DNA of 64,000 bases from [Actinomadura] parvosata subsp. kistnae (lineage in GTDB: Bacteria; Actinomycetota; Actinomycetes; Streptosporangiales; Streptosporangiaceae). Below the pieces are notes generated by a model. The model was given only the letters and a program-made list of their open reading frames with translations. It did no database searches and was not told the origin of the DNA. The stretch's first letter is position 1, and every line of letters starts with the position of its first letter. Positions 8,268-16,651 of this stretch are shown piece after piece. The translations under genes and the position numbers were made by a program. The stretch is from positions 62,001 to 126,000 of the forward strand of contig NZ_OOHJ01000021.1 in NCBI RefSeq assembly GCF_900323885.1. The letters are read 5' to 3'.

Positions 8268-9067
8268 CCACCGGAACCACGGGCGGCAGCACCGTCCAGA
8301 CCTTCACGATCCAGCACGACGGCGTCACGATCCCCGTCTCACGCGGCGGCCGGGGCCGGCCGCTGGTCCTGTGCCCCGGGCTCAGCTCGACCCAGGCGGA
8401 CCTGCGCGAGCCCGTCGAGCTGCTGCGGCGCGACCACGACGTGGTGACCTTCGATCTGCGCGGCCACGGCCTGGCCTCGGCCGCCGGCCGGTACTCGTTC
8501 CAGGCGTTCCTGAGCGACCTCACCGCAGTGCTGACGGAGCTGGAGCGGCGCGGGCTGCCCGAGCCGCCCCTGCTCGTGGGCTACTCGCTGGGCGCCGACC
8601 TGGCCGTGCACTACGCCGGCGAGCACCCCGGCGCCGTCGCCGGGCTCGTGCTCATCGACGGGGCGAACCCGGTGCCCGAGCCGTTCCTCACCGAGGACGT
8701 CCTGCCCGCGTTCCGCGCCCTGTGGGAGGAGGCGGCCACCCGGCAGCGGGCCGCGCGCCAGGTGCTGCTCACCGGCCAGGAGATCCTCGACCTCAACCTC
8801 GAGATCGACGCCGTCCGGGCGAAGATCCTCGACCGGTACGCCGCGATCGACCGGCCCATCGCCATGATCATGTCCACCGCGATGGCCGGCGACGAGGAAC
8901 GGTTCAACCGCAACTGGCGGGCCGGCGTCGAACGGCTCGTCCGCGAGCACCCGCGCGTCACCACCACCTGGCTCGACGCCGACCACCGGCTGATCGTCAC
9001 CCACGCCGACGACATCGCCCGCATCATCCGGCACCTGAGCGCGTCGTGGAGACTGGACCGATGCTGA
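8264..9067 (+). CDS. Alpha/beta hydrolase
   Basis: 267 residues. The fold shows LVLCPGLSSTQADLREP (oxyanion region), DLRGHGLAS, the nucleophile elbow VGYSLGADL, and a C-terminal DADHRLIVTHADD that supplies the His. A helical lid of about 80 residues lies between. It overlaps the TetR gene before it (4 bp) and the MerR gene after it (7 bp), so the three are one operon. Family members are esterases, lactonases or haloperoxidase-like enzymes; the substrate is not evident. Confidence 0.82.
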   Translation: MTTGTTGGSTVQTFTIQHDGVTIPVSRGGRGRPLVLCPGLSSTQADLREPVELLRRDHDVVTFDLRGHGLASAAGRYSFQAFLSDLTAVLTELERRGLPEPPLLVGYSLGADLAVHYAGEHPGAVAGLVLIDGANPVPEPFLTEDVLPAFRALWEEAATRQRAARQVLLTGQEILDLNLEIDAVRAKILDRYAAIDRPIAMIMSTAMAGDEERFNRNWRAGVERLVREHPRVTTTWLDADHRLIVTHADDIARIIRHLSASWRLDRC

Positions 9068-9828
9068 CGATCGGCGAGCTGGCGGCGTACACCGGGGTGA
9101 CCGTGCGCACGGTGCGGCACTACCACGCCAAGGGGCTGCTGCCGGAGCCCGAGCGGGACCACTCCGGCTACCGCAGGTACGACGCCACCGCCGTGGTCGA
9201 GCTGATCAGGATCAGGACCCTCGCCGAGGCCGGAGTCCCCCTGGCGCGGGTGGGGGAGCTGCTGCGGGCCGGCGAGGAGGAGTTCGCCGCGGCCGTCGCG
9301 GACATCGACCGGCGGCTGGAGGCGGAGATCCGCGAGCGGCAGCGGCACCGCAAGCGCATCGCCCGGCTCGCCTCCGGCGACCGCCTCGCCCTGCCCGCGG
9401 AGGTCGTCGAGCACCTGGAGCGGCTGCGGGCGCTCGGCGTCGACGAGCGCATCGTCCGGGCCGAGCGCGACGGCTGGATCCCGCTGGCCCTGCACGCGCC
9501 CGAACGGGTCCCGGAGTGGACGGCCCGCAAGCGGGAGCAGCTCGGCGACCCCACGCTCGTCGGCTTCTACCGCACCCTCAGCCAGGCACTCGACCGGGCC
9601 GACGATGACCCCCGCCTGGTCGAGCTGGCCGACCGGCTGGCCGCCTACCTCACGCGGATGGCCGCGGAACGCGGCGACGACTACGTCGAGGACACCGGCA
9701 TCGACGCCACGCTCGCCCAGCTCATGGACACGCTGGCGTTCGACACCGTGCCGCCCGCCCGCCGGCTGATCGAGCTGCTGCGGCAGCGCGGCTGGACGGG
9801 CTGGACCAGGCTCGAACGCATCCGATAG
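9061..9828 (+). CDS. MerR-family transcriptional regulator
   Basis: 255 residues. The N-terminal MerR HTH is LTIGELAAYTGVTVRTVRHYHAKGLLPEPERD, GYRRYDATAVVELIRIRTLAEAGVPLARV, followed by a long coiled-coil helix (residues 80-110). The C-terminal part (about 130 residues) is helical and lacks the Cys motifs of metal sensors and the B12-binding domain of CarH types, so it probably binds an organic ligand. Last gene of the TetR-hydrolase-MerR operon; it lies 126 bp before the dioxygenase gene, which it could regulate. Confidence 0.9.
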   Translation: MLTIGELAAYTGVTVRTVRHYHAKGLLPEPERDHSGYRRYDATAVVELIRIRTLAEAGVPLARVGELLRAGEEEFAAAVADIDRRLEAEIRERQRHRKRIARLASGDRLALPAEVVEHLERLRALGVDERIVRAERDGWIPLALHAPERVPEWTARKREQLGDPTLVGFYRTLSQALDRADDDPRLVELADRLAAYLTRMAAERGDDYVEDTGIDATLAQLMDTLAFDTVPPARRLIELLRQRGWTGWTRLERIR

Positions 9829-9954
9829 TCGTGAGGCTCTGAGCTGGGCCTCTTCCGCCCGGCTGAGGCGGGCGAGAAGAACAAGACTGCCGGTCGACGG
9901 ATTTTTCCGGCACGGTGGTCGGCGTCCCCACCACGAGCCGACGGGAGCTCCACC

Positions 9955-11304
9955 ATGTCCGAAACCGTGCCGCTGCATCTGGCGGGCAACAACGCCCCGG
10001 TCCCCGACGAGGTGACCCTGGAGCCGTCCGGGGTCGTGGGCGAGATCCCGGCCGAGCTCCGCGGCCAGTTCTTCCGCAACGGGCCCAACCCGCGTACCGG
10101 CTGGTCGCCGCACTCCTTCGCGGGCGACGGGATGATCCACACCATCGCGCTCGACGGCGGCCGGGCCCGCTGGTACCGCAACCGGTACGTCCGCACCCCG
10201 CTGTACGAGCACCCCGGCACCTCCCGCTTCGCCCTCGCCTTCGACCAGGACAGCGGCCGCATCGACTACCGCGTCACCACGGCCAACACCCACCTCATCG
10301 CGCACGCGGGCCGGCTGTTCGCGCTGGAGGAGGGCGGATTCCCGTACGAGGTGACGCCGGACCTCGCCACGATCGGGCCGCACACCTTCGACGGAGCCCT
10401 GCGCACCCCGATGACCGCGCACCCGAAGACCTGCCCGATCACGGGCGAGCTGCTGTTCTTCGGCTACCAGCTGCGCCCGCCGTACCTGACCTACTACCGC
10501 GCCTCAGCGGCCGGCGAGATCGTGCAGACGCGGGTCGTGGACGTGCCGCGCGCGACCATGATGCACGACTTCGCCGTCACCCGGCACCACGTGATCTTCA
10601 TGGATCTGCCGGTCGTCTTCGACCGCGCCCAGGCCGCGGCGGGCGGGCCGCCGTGGCGCTGGGACGACGCGCACCGCGCCCGGTTCGGCGTGCTCGCGCG
10701 CACGGCCGGGGCCGACGCGCCCGTACGCTGGTTCGACGTCGCGCCCTGCTACGTGTGGCACACCATGAACGCCTTCGAGGGCCCGGGAGGCGACACGATC
10801 ACCGTCACCGGCACCCGCGTCCCCACGCTGTGGCGCGACGGCGCCGGCGACCTGGAGGGCGGGCTCCCGGTCGCCTACCGCTGGACGCTCGACCTGCGGT
10901 CGGGAGCGGTCGCCGAGGAACCGCTCGACGACGCGCCCAGCGAGTACCCCCGCGTGGCCGGCCCCGCGCTCGGGCTGCCCCACCGCTACGGCTACACGAC
11001 CAGCTTCTCCCTGGACGCCGAGCCCGACCGGTCGGAGATCTACGCGTACGACCTCGTCGGCGGCGGACGGGCGGTGCACCGCCTCCCTCCGGGCCGCACC
11101 TGCGGCGAGGCCGTCTTCGTCCCGAAGTCGGGGAGCGCCGGCGAGAACGACGGCTACCTGATGACGTTCGTGCACGACCGCCGCACCGGCACGAGCCACC
11201 TCGCCATCCTGGACGCCGCTGACCTGGCCGCGCCCCCGCTGGCCGAGGTGCACGTCCCGGTGCGCATCCCGGCGGGCTTCCACGGCAACTGGATCCCGTC
11301 CTGA
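9955..11304 (+). CDS. Carotenoid oxygenase (RPE65/CCD family)
   Basis: 449 residues, ATG with GGGAGC upstream. A seven-blade beta-propeller dioxygenase with four Fe(II)-binding His residues seen in order: TAHPKTCP, MMHDFAVT, YVWHTMNAFE and the C-terminal FHGNW. The N-terminal GQFFRNGPNPR and FAGDGMIH motifs are also typical. Such enzymes cleave a double bond of carotenoids, stilbenes or related phenylpropenes with O2. No carotenoid synthesis genes are visible, so the substrate could be an external compound. No signal peptide. Convergent with the next gene. Confidence 0.93.
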   Translation: MSETVPLHLAGNNAPVPDEVTLEPSGVVGEIPAELRGQFFRNGPNPRTGWSPHSFAGDGMIHTIALDGGRARWYRNRYVRTPLYEHPGTSRFALAFDQDSGRIDYRVTTANTHLIAHAGRLFALEEGGFPYEVTPDLATIGPHTFDGALRTPMTAHPKTCPITGELLFFGYQLRPPYLTYYRASAAGEIVQTRVVDVPRATMMHDFAVTRHHVIFMDLPVVFDRAQAAAGGPPWRWDDAHRARFGVLARTAGADAPVRWFDVAPCYVWHTMNAFEGPGGDTITVTGTRVPTLWRDGAGDLEGGLPVAYRWTLDLRSGAVAEEPLDDAPSEYPRVAGPALGLPHRYGYTTSFSLDAEPDRSEIYAYDLVGGGRAVHRLPPGRTCGEAVFVPKSGSAGENDGYLMTFVHDRRTGTSHLAILDAADLAAPPLAEVHVPVRIPAGFHGNWIPS

Positions 11305-11314
11305 GCCCCGCGCT

Positions 11315-12286
11315 TCAGGGGTGGCTGCGCTGGTGCTGCTCGGGCAGGCGGCTCGCCGGGTGCGCCCACACCACGACATTGCCGGGGCGGGCGCCCGCTC
11401 CGCGGAAGAAGTCGAGGACCTCCTGGTCGGAGTAGCGCAGGCTGAAGTGCACCAGGACGAACAACGTCCGCGGGTGCGCCTCGACCACGGGCTTGAGGCG
11501 GCTCCACACGGTGTGCCCGACCCGGTTCGCGCGCTCCAGCTCGGCGTCGTCGAGGAAGGTGCACTCGGTGATGACGACCGGATAGTCGAACAGCCACGGG
11601 CTCCGCTCGAACACGCTCACGTGCGTGTCCCCGAGATAGGCGAACAGCGGCCTGCTCACCTCGGCGTCGACCTCGACCCCCTTCTTGCGCTGGAGCGCGA
11701 CGAACCGGCCGAACTCCGCATCCCGCCCCTCCGCCGTCATCGACCGCCACATCTCCTCGAACTCCGGCCGCAGCGCCTTGCGCCGCTCCGAGAACGCGTA
11801 GCCCATGCAGGGCACCTTGTGCTCGCACTCCACCACCCGCACGTGGTGCCCGCGCCGGCCGAAGACGATCTCGTCGTCCTGCTTCACGCCGTGCAGGCGG
11901 TGGCCGCCCGCCAGCGTCGCGTCGAAGTCCGCCCCGTGGTTCAGCTCGGCCGAGGCACGCAGGTACGCCTCCGCGTACGGCACCGACGCGGCCGGCAGGT
12001 AGATGTCCACGCCGGACGCCTTCGAGGCCAGGAAGTCGAGATCCTTGGCGTGGTCGTGATGGGTGTGCGTGAGGAAGACCGTGTCCACCTGCCGCCCCTC
12101 GCACAGCCCCGCGTCGAGGCAGCAGCGCAGCTCGGGGATGTGGAAGAAGGTCTTGTCGTTGGCGCGGGAGTAGCCGGTGAGGGTCAGGTCCGTGCCGGGG
12201 ATCCGCCACGTCTTCCACTGCCGGAAGGGATGCCCGCGCTCCAGCAGTTCCGGGTGGTCGGGCCAGGGTTCCTGCGCGTGCGTCAT
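11315..12286 (-). CDS. RNase Z-like metallo-beta-lactamase-fold hydrolase
   Basis: 323 residues. The metal motif is THTHHDHAKDLDF (HxHxDH), with later elements VECEHKVPCMGYAFSERR, FAYLGDTHVSVF and VLVHFSLRYS. This order, including the EHKVPCMGYAF-type segment, resembles the tRNase Z branch. The protein is close to RNase Z length but lacks an obvious exosite arm, so a role in tRNA 3' processing is not certain and another substrate is possible. Stands alone, 10 bp from the convergent dioxygenase gene. Confidence 0.8.
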   Translation of the reverse strand: MTHAQEPWPDHPELLERGHPFRQWKTWRIPGTDLTLTGYSRANDKTFFHIPELRCCLDAGLCEGRQVDTVFLTHTHHDHAKDLDFLASKASGVDIYLPAASVPYAEAYLRASAELNHGADFDATLAGGHRLHGVKQDDEIVFGRRGHHVRVVECEHKVPCMGYAFSERRKALRPEFEEMWRSMTAEGRDAEFGRFVALQRKKGVEVDAEVSRPLFAYLGDTHVSVFERSPWLFDYPVVITECTFLDDAELERANRVGHTVWSRLKPVVEAHPRTLFVLVHFSLRYSDQEVLDFFRGAGARPGNVVVWAHPASRLPEQHQRSHP

Positions 12287-12469
12287 CCGAAGGCACCCTT
12301 CCCGAGCGGTCGTGGACGGCGCTTCCCGCCGCCGTCAAGATCGAGCGTCCGCGATCGTAGCGCCCCCATCTCCGGGGAACACACCGATTTTCCCGGCCGA
12401 TCAGGTCATGACGGCCGCCCGTTGCGCGGTGTGTTTGACTGCAGCAAACCCCGTGGAGAAGGAGCCACC

Positions 12470-13003
12470 GTGACCAGTGCCAGCGCGGCCGCGATCACCG
12501 CCGTCACGTTCGCCGCCCTGTACGCAGGGCACCAGATCGGCGATCACGTGGTGCAGAGCAACAGCACTGCGGTCGCGAAAGGCGTCCCCGACGCGGAGCA
12601 ACTGGCCAGGGGTGTCTCGCCGTGGACCGGCTGGCGGGCCTGCCTGCGGCATGTCGCCGGATACATCGGCACGCAGGCGGCGGCGCTGGCACTGGTGTGC
12701 GTGGCGGTGCCGATGCAGCTCGCCGGCATGGTGACCGCGCTGCTCGTGTCGGCCGGCACGCACGCGGTGATCGACCGGCGGTGGATCGTGCGCCGGCTGA
12801 TCGAGCTCAAGAAGTGCCACGACTGGGCGGAGGGGCCGTACCTGATCGACCAGTCCCTGCACGTCGGCGCGATGCTGGTCGCGGCGGTGCTGGCCGTGGT
12901 GGTCGATGATTTCGGGGGCGTGGCCGCCGTCGCGATCGGCGCGCTGGCCCTGGTGGGCGCCGCCCTGCTGATCGAACGCCGCTCGGCCACGGCACAGGTG
13001 TGA
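12470..13003 (+). CDS. Integral membrane protein, DUF3307-like
   Basis: 177 residues from the GTG at 12470, with GAAGGAG upstream. There are about four hydrophobic segments: ITAVTFAALYAGHQIGDHVVQ, TQAAALALVCVAVPMQLAGMVTALLVSAG, HVGAMLVAAVLAVVVDD and VAAVAIGALALVGAALL. The polar motifs GHQIGDHVVQS and HAVIDRRWIVRRLIE are like those of DUF3307 proteins, which are common on actinobacterial integrative elements. No integrase or att site is visible here. The function is unknown. Confidence 0.65.
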   Translation: MTSASAAAITAVTFAALYAGHQIGDHVVQSNSTAVAKGVPDAEQLARGVSPWTGWRACLRHVAGYIGTQAAALALVCVAVPMQLAGMVTALLVSAGTHAVIDRRWIVRRLIELKKCHDWAEGPYLIDQSLHVGAMLVAAVLAVVVDDFGGVAAVAIGALALVGAALLIERRSATAQV

Positions 13004-13017
13004 CTGACCGGCTCTGC

Positions 13018-13038
13018 TATATTCAGAAAATGCTGAAT
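13018..13038 (+). promoter_or_regulatory. Leaderless promoter with operator palindrome across the start codon
   Basis: TATATT (13018-13023) is a good -10 box exactly 6 nt before the ATG at 13030, so the mRNA probably begins at the start codon. ATTCAG (13021-13026) and CTGAAT (13033-13038) are a perfect 6-bp dyad with a 6-bp gap, covering the -10 box, start site and first codons. A protein bound here would block transcription. The likely binder is the GbsR/MarR-type protein encoded as second gene of the operon. Confidence 0.65.
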
Positions 13039-13842
13039 CTAGTGAACAAGCTGCCGTTGGATGGATGCGATTTGCGCTATGCCGACAGCGGCGGCGCGGG
13101 GACACCGGTGGTCTTCACGCACGGCGCCGGGGTCGATCACGCGATGTTCGACGCCCAGGCCGGACACCTGCGCGCCCGAGGATTCCGCGTCATCGTCTGG
13201 GACCAGCGCGGCCACGGCCTGTCCCGCCCCGCCGGCACCCCGTTCACCGCCGAACGGGCACTCGCCGACCTGTCCGCACTCATCGCACACCTGGCGCTCG
13301 ACCGCCCCGTGCTGGCAGGCCACTCCCTGGGCGGCAACCTCGGCCAGGCCCTCGTCCGGCGAAACCCCCACCTGGCCCGAGCCCTGATCGTCATCGGCTC
13401 GACCTGGAACACCGGGCCGCTGTCCTGGAGCGAACGCCTGCTGCTCAAGCTGGCCGCGCCGGCCCTGCTGGCCCTCCCGGCCGGGCGCCTGCCGGAGCTG
13501 ATGGCCGACGCCTCCGCACTCACCCCCGCCGCCCGGGCCGACGCGCGGCGCGCCTTCTCACAGCTGCCCAAACGGGACTTCGTCCAGGTGTGGAAGGCCA
13601 CCGTGGAGCTGGTCGCCCCTGACCCCGGCCACCGGACGCCCGTACCCCTGTGCCTGATCCGCGGCGACCACGACCGCACCGGCAACATCGCCGCGGCCAT
13701 GCCCCGATGGGCCCGGGCCGAGGGCGTCGAAGAGGTCGTCATCCCCGACGCGGGCCACCTCTGCACCCAGGACAACCCGCAAGCCGTCAACACGGCGATC
13801 GACACGTTCCTGCACACCCTGACCGCCCGCGAGGAGCGGTGA
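13030..13842 (+). CDS. Alpha/beta hydrolase
   Basis: 270 residues. It shows VVFTHGAGVDHAMF (oxyanion loop), WDQRGHGLSRP, the nucleophile elbow AGHSLGGNL, the acid in IRGDHDRTG and the His in DAGHLCTQD, all in standard order. A helical lid lies between residues 140 and 205. It is the first gene of a two-gene operon with a GbsR-type regulator that begins at the hydrolase stop codon (TGATG). The substrate is unknown. Confidence 0.85.
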   Translation: MLNLVNKLPLDGCDLRYADSGGAGTPVVFTHGAGVDHAMFDAQAGHLRARGFRVIVWDQRGHGLSRPAGTPFTAERALADLSALIAHLALDRPVLAGHSLGGNLGQALVRRNPHLARALIVIGSTWNTGPLSWSERLLLKLAAPALLALPAGRLPELMADASALTPAARADARRAFSQLPKRDFVQVWKATVELVAPDPGHRTPVPLCLIRGDHDRTGNIAAAMPRWARAEGVEEVVIPDAGHLCTQDNPQAVNTAIDTFLHTLTAREER

Positions 13843-14302
13843 TGGACGCCGGCAAGCGCAACACGTTCATCGTCTCGGTCGGTGACCTCCTCGCCTCCTG
13901 GAACCTGCCGCACGCCACCGGCCGCGTCTACGGCCTGCTCCTGGTGAGCGAGACACCCCAGTCCCTGGACGCGATCGCCGCCGAACTCGCGCTCAGCAAG
14001 GCCTCGGTCAGCACCGCCGTCCGCCAGCTGGACTCCTGGGGACTGGCCAGAACCATCCCCAGCCCGGCAGCCGCCGTCTGCTGGTGGAGGCCGCCGGCGG
14101 GATCGCATCCCTCCTGGAGGCCAGCCACGCCCGCGCCCGAACCCTGATCGCGGCCCTCCGCGAAGGGGAGGACCTGGTCAGCCCTGGTCCCGCACGTCGG
14201 CGGCTCCAGGATGTGATCGGGTTGTTCTCCGGGTATGTGGACGTGGGGAGCGAGCTGCTCAGCGCGTACCGGCGGCAGCAGGAACGTCGCGAGGACGACT
14301 GA
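13842..14302 (+). pseudogene. GbsR/MarR-type regulator, interrupted by a -1 frameshift
   Basis: The N-terminus reads FIVSVGDLLASWNLPHATGRVYGLLL, then the HTH DAIAAELALSKASVSTAVRQLDSWGLARTIP, the usual GbsR pattern. The family motif QPGSRRLLVEAAGG follows in another frame and continues to the stop at 14302. The break is at the CCCC run 14057-14060; one more C gives an intact 153-residue protein. Its start overlaps the hydrolase stop. Either a real loss of the regulator or an assembly error; the intact reading would be the autoregulator of the operon. Confidence 0.75.
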
Positions 14303-14426
14303 CTGGCCACTGGCCACCGGCCACCGACGCTGGGGCGGGCCGCAAGGTCCGCCAGCGCCCACCTGATCCCACTCGTACTCGGCTCCGACAGGCAGCCACA
14401 GCCGTCCGACCACCCAGACCACCCAC

Positions 14427-14714
14427 CGTGCAGACCAACCACGACGCAGACCACCCACCGTGCAGACCACCCACCGTGCAGACCACCCACCGTGCAGACC
14501 ACCCACCGTGCAGACCACCCACCGTGCAGACCACCCACCGTGCAGACCACCCACGACGCAGACCACCCACCGTGCAGACCACCCACCGTGCAGACCACCC
14601 ACCGTGCAGACCACCCACCGTGCAGACCACCCACGACGCAGACCACCCACCGTGCAGACCACCCACCGTGCAGACCACCCACGACGCAGACCACCCACGA
14701 CGCAGACCACCCAC
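14427..14714. repeat. 16-bp minisatellite, 18 tandem units
   Basis: The unit is CGTGCAGACCACCCAC (type A) or GACGCAGACCACCCAC (type B), in the order A B A6 B A4 B A2 B B; only the first unit has an internal mismatch (CAACCAC). There are no spacers, so it is not a CRISPR. The 16-bp period is not a multiple of 3 and no stop codon occurs in any frame, which creates long false ORFs on both strands. The minus strand is G-rich (GTGGGTGG per unit) and might form G-quadruplexes. It lies between the regulator at 13842 and the acetyltransferase. Confidence 0.95.
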
Positions 14715-14871
14715 GCCTTCGCCATCGCCGCGAGCAAGCCCCCGCCCCCCTTGCCCCCTGCCCCTCCTTCTCAGCGAGCCGCCAGGATCCGCCGCCGCTG
14801 CCGCCGCCACTGCCACCGCCGCTGCTGCCGCCGCCGAAAGGGCCGAAGAGCTGTGCTCCTATGATCACCAC

Positions 14872-15411
14872 ATGCTTGATGAAAGCCGTCATGCTCACGA
14901 CCTCCTGACCGGCCGACTGTCGCTACGACGCCCGTCACCGGACGACATAGACGCGATCCACGCCATCCACAGCGACCCCGCCACCTGCCTGCACAACCCT
15001 TCCGACGCCCTGTCCAAGCGCGAGGAAGCGACGGAGCTCTTCCATCGCTGGGACGATCACTGGCAGCGCTTCGGCTACGGCTACTGGACGGTGCGCCGCC
15101 AAGGTTCGGACCGACCGCTGGGCTTCTGCGGAACCAAGACCATGGACCTCAACGGCATGAGCGTGCTCAACCTCTTCTACCGCTTCGAGACCTCGTCCTG
15201 GGGCCAAGGACTGGCCACCGAGGCCGCGACCGCAGTGGTCGACTGGGTGACGCAACGCGCCCCCGAGTTGCCCGTGATCGCCCGCGTCCGCCCGGCCAAC
15301 ACCGCCTCCCAACGCGTGGCGATACGCGCCGGCCTGGTAAGGGCCGCCCACCTCGACCTCCCCGGCGAGGACGGCCTGGGCTGGATCTACGCCAAGAACC
15401 TGCACCACTGA
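14872..15411 (+). CDS. GNAT-family N-acetyltransferase (RimJ/RimL type)
   Basis: 179 residues. The N-terminus LTGRLSLRRPSPDDIDAIHAI is the first strand and helix of RimJ/RimL-like GNATs. The acetyl-CoA site is in the SSWGQGLATEAATAVVDWV segment, and VRPANTASQRVAIRAGL is the conserved late motif. TATGAT at 14860-14865 lies 6 nt before the ATG, so the mRNA is probably leaderless and starts just after the minisatellite; the open frame through the repeat is not coding. The acceptor amine is unknown. Confidence 0.88.
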   Translation: MLDESRHAHDLLTGRLSLRRPSPDDIDAIHAIHSDPATCLHNPSDALSKREEATELFHRWDDHWQRFGYGYWTVRRQGSDRPLGFCGTKTMDLNGMSVLNLFYRFETSSWGQGLATEAATAVVDWVTQRAPELPVIARVRPANTASQRVAIRAGLVRAAHLDLPGEDGLGWIYAKNLHH

Positions 15412-15558
15412 GCCACCAGCCGCACCCACGACCCACGACCGAGACACCGCGGCCGCGAAACGGCCGAAACCCACCTCTCGGCGAACCCCACCCCAACGGG
15501 ATAAGCTCCGGAAGCGATCTCGAACAGCTCCGCAACGACTACCTATGCGCAGGTCACG

Positions 15559-16011
15559 ATGACGAGCTTGTACGACCACGCCGGCGGCACCGAAGCCCTG
15601 CACCGCCTGGAAGAAATCTTCTACACCAAGCTGCTCACCGACCCCCTGCTCAAGCAGCTCTTCCCTGAGCGCAAACCTTCCCATGTGCCGAACCTGACAT
15701 CGTTCACCTCGGAATCCTTCGGCGGCCCCGACGCCTTCACCCGCGGCCCAGGCTTCGCCTACCTCATCAGCGCCCACCGGCACCTGCACATCACCGAAGA
15801 GCAACGGCAACGCTTCGTCGAGCTGTACATGGAGGCCTTCGAGGAGGCCGGGCTCCCTCGCGACCAGGAGTTCCTGGACGCGGTGCGCGAGCACGTCGAG
15901 TTCGGCTCACAGGTAGCCATGCAAAACTCCCACGCCACCACGGACGCGGACCTCCACCCTCTACGCGAAGTCCCCCGCTGGACCTGGGCCGGAGACAACC
16001 CAACCCCCTGA
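15559..16011 (+). CDS. Truncated haemoglobin, group II
   Basis: 150 residues. The pattern is that of group II 2/2 globins: TSLYDHAGGTEALHRLEEIFYTKLLTDPLL with the B-helix Tyr, the FGGPDAF segment, an ISAHRHLHI region with the proximal His, and EFLDAVREHVEFGS at the end. A conserved Trp follows in WTWAGD. These bind O2 and NO and serve in redox or NO defence. There is no obvious operon partner; a DinB, an HbpS-like protein and several oxidative enzymes lie elsewhere in the window. Confidence 0.9.
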   Translation: MTSLYDHAGGTEALHRLEEIFYTKLLTDPLLKQLFPERKPSHVPNLTSFTSESFGGPDAFTRGPGFAYLISAHRHLHITEEQRQRFVELYMEAFEEAGLPRDQEFLDAVREHVEFGSQVAMQNSHATTDADLHPLREVPRWTWAGDNPTP

Positions 16012-16651
16012 CCCTCGCACCCCCGACCAGGCCATCGACCCCAATCCACCCCACCGACACCACCACCGAAGGGCCGACCCACCGTTCCACCTCCACGTCA
16101 GGAGGGCAGCCGTTGATCACCCTCCTGAAGGATGACGATCGCGGACATGAAGCCGCCCGCCGCCTTCCACTGAGCTCCTTCACCCAGGCACCCGCAGAGG
16201 ACGCAACGACCCCGACCAAATCCCCGATCGACGAGCCGAGCCCCATGCCCACCCACGACGGCGGCTCCCTAACGGGAAACCCCAGGCAAGCCCGCCCGAC
16301 GCACGCGACCGGCACCGCTCAGCCAGGCCAAGCCGACGCACGCGACTGACACCGCCAGGCCGGGCCGACGCGTACCGACATCGCTCAGACAGCCGCTTTT
16401 CACGTGCACCCAGATCACCACACCAGGCACCGTCCAGCCGACCGCTCACCGCGTCCGCCACACCCGCGCCGACCGCCCGCCACTTGCGCTGGACATCCGC
16501 TGCGTCCGCCGCTCGCGCCGATCGCCCGCCATGTTCACCGCTCGCGCTGACCACCCCCGGCGTCCACTACCCGCGCCGACCGCCCGCCACCCGACGATCA
16601 GCACCCATGAGAAGAGGCGAGGACAAGGCGGGCCGCCAGGTGCTTGCCGGC
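16012..16651. other. Gene-poor region with imprecise repeats
   Basis: About 640 bp without a convincing gene. From 16440 to 16595 loosely repeated segments such as CGCGCCGACCGCCCGCCAC recur every 50-70 bp. A 78-codon frame at 16113-16349 has no domain, an unusual composition rich in Pro, Thr and Gly, and no good ribosome site. It may be the 3' region of the globin transcript plus decayed sequence. Confidence 0.5.

Noticed and set aside
12470..13003. Integrative element around the DUF3307-like gene
   Set aside because: No integrase, excisionase, tRNA or att repeats are seen, so mobility is not supported.
12401..13105. 234-codon minus-strand frame opposite the membrane protein
   Set aside because: The plus-strand frame has a GTG with a good ribosome site and clear membrane segments; the minus frame is His/Arg-rich shadow.
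14084..14302. Separate small gene starting at a GTG
   Set aside because: The frame continues the GbsR family motif (PGSRR) upstream of that GTG, so it is the second half of a frameshifted gene.
14427..14714. CRISPR array
   Set aside because: The repeats are directly adjacent, without spacers, and no cas genes are present.
13928..14898. Three overlapping minus-strand frames of 185-296 codons rich in Trp, Val and Gly
   Set aside because: They arise because the 16-bp repeat has no stop in any frame and its period rotates through all frames; each reads the same peptide and none has a ribosome site or domain.
16113..16349. 78-codon plus-strand frame
   Set aside because: No ribosome site, no domain and composition unlike neighbouring genes; kept only as part of a gene-poor region.
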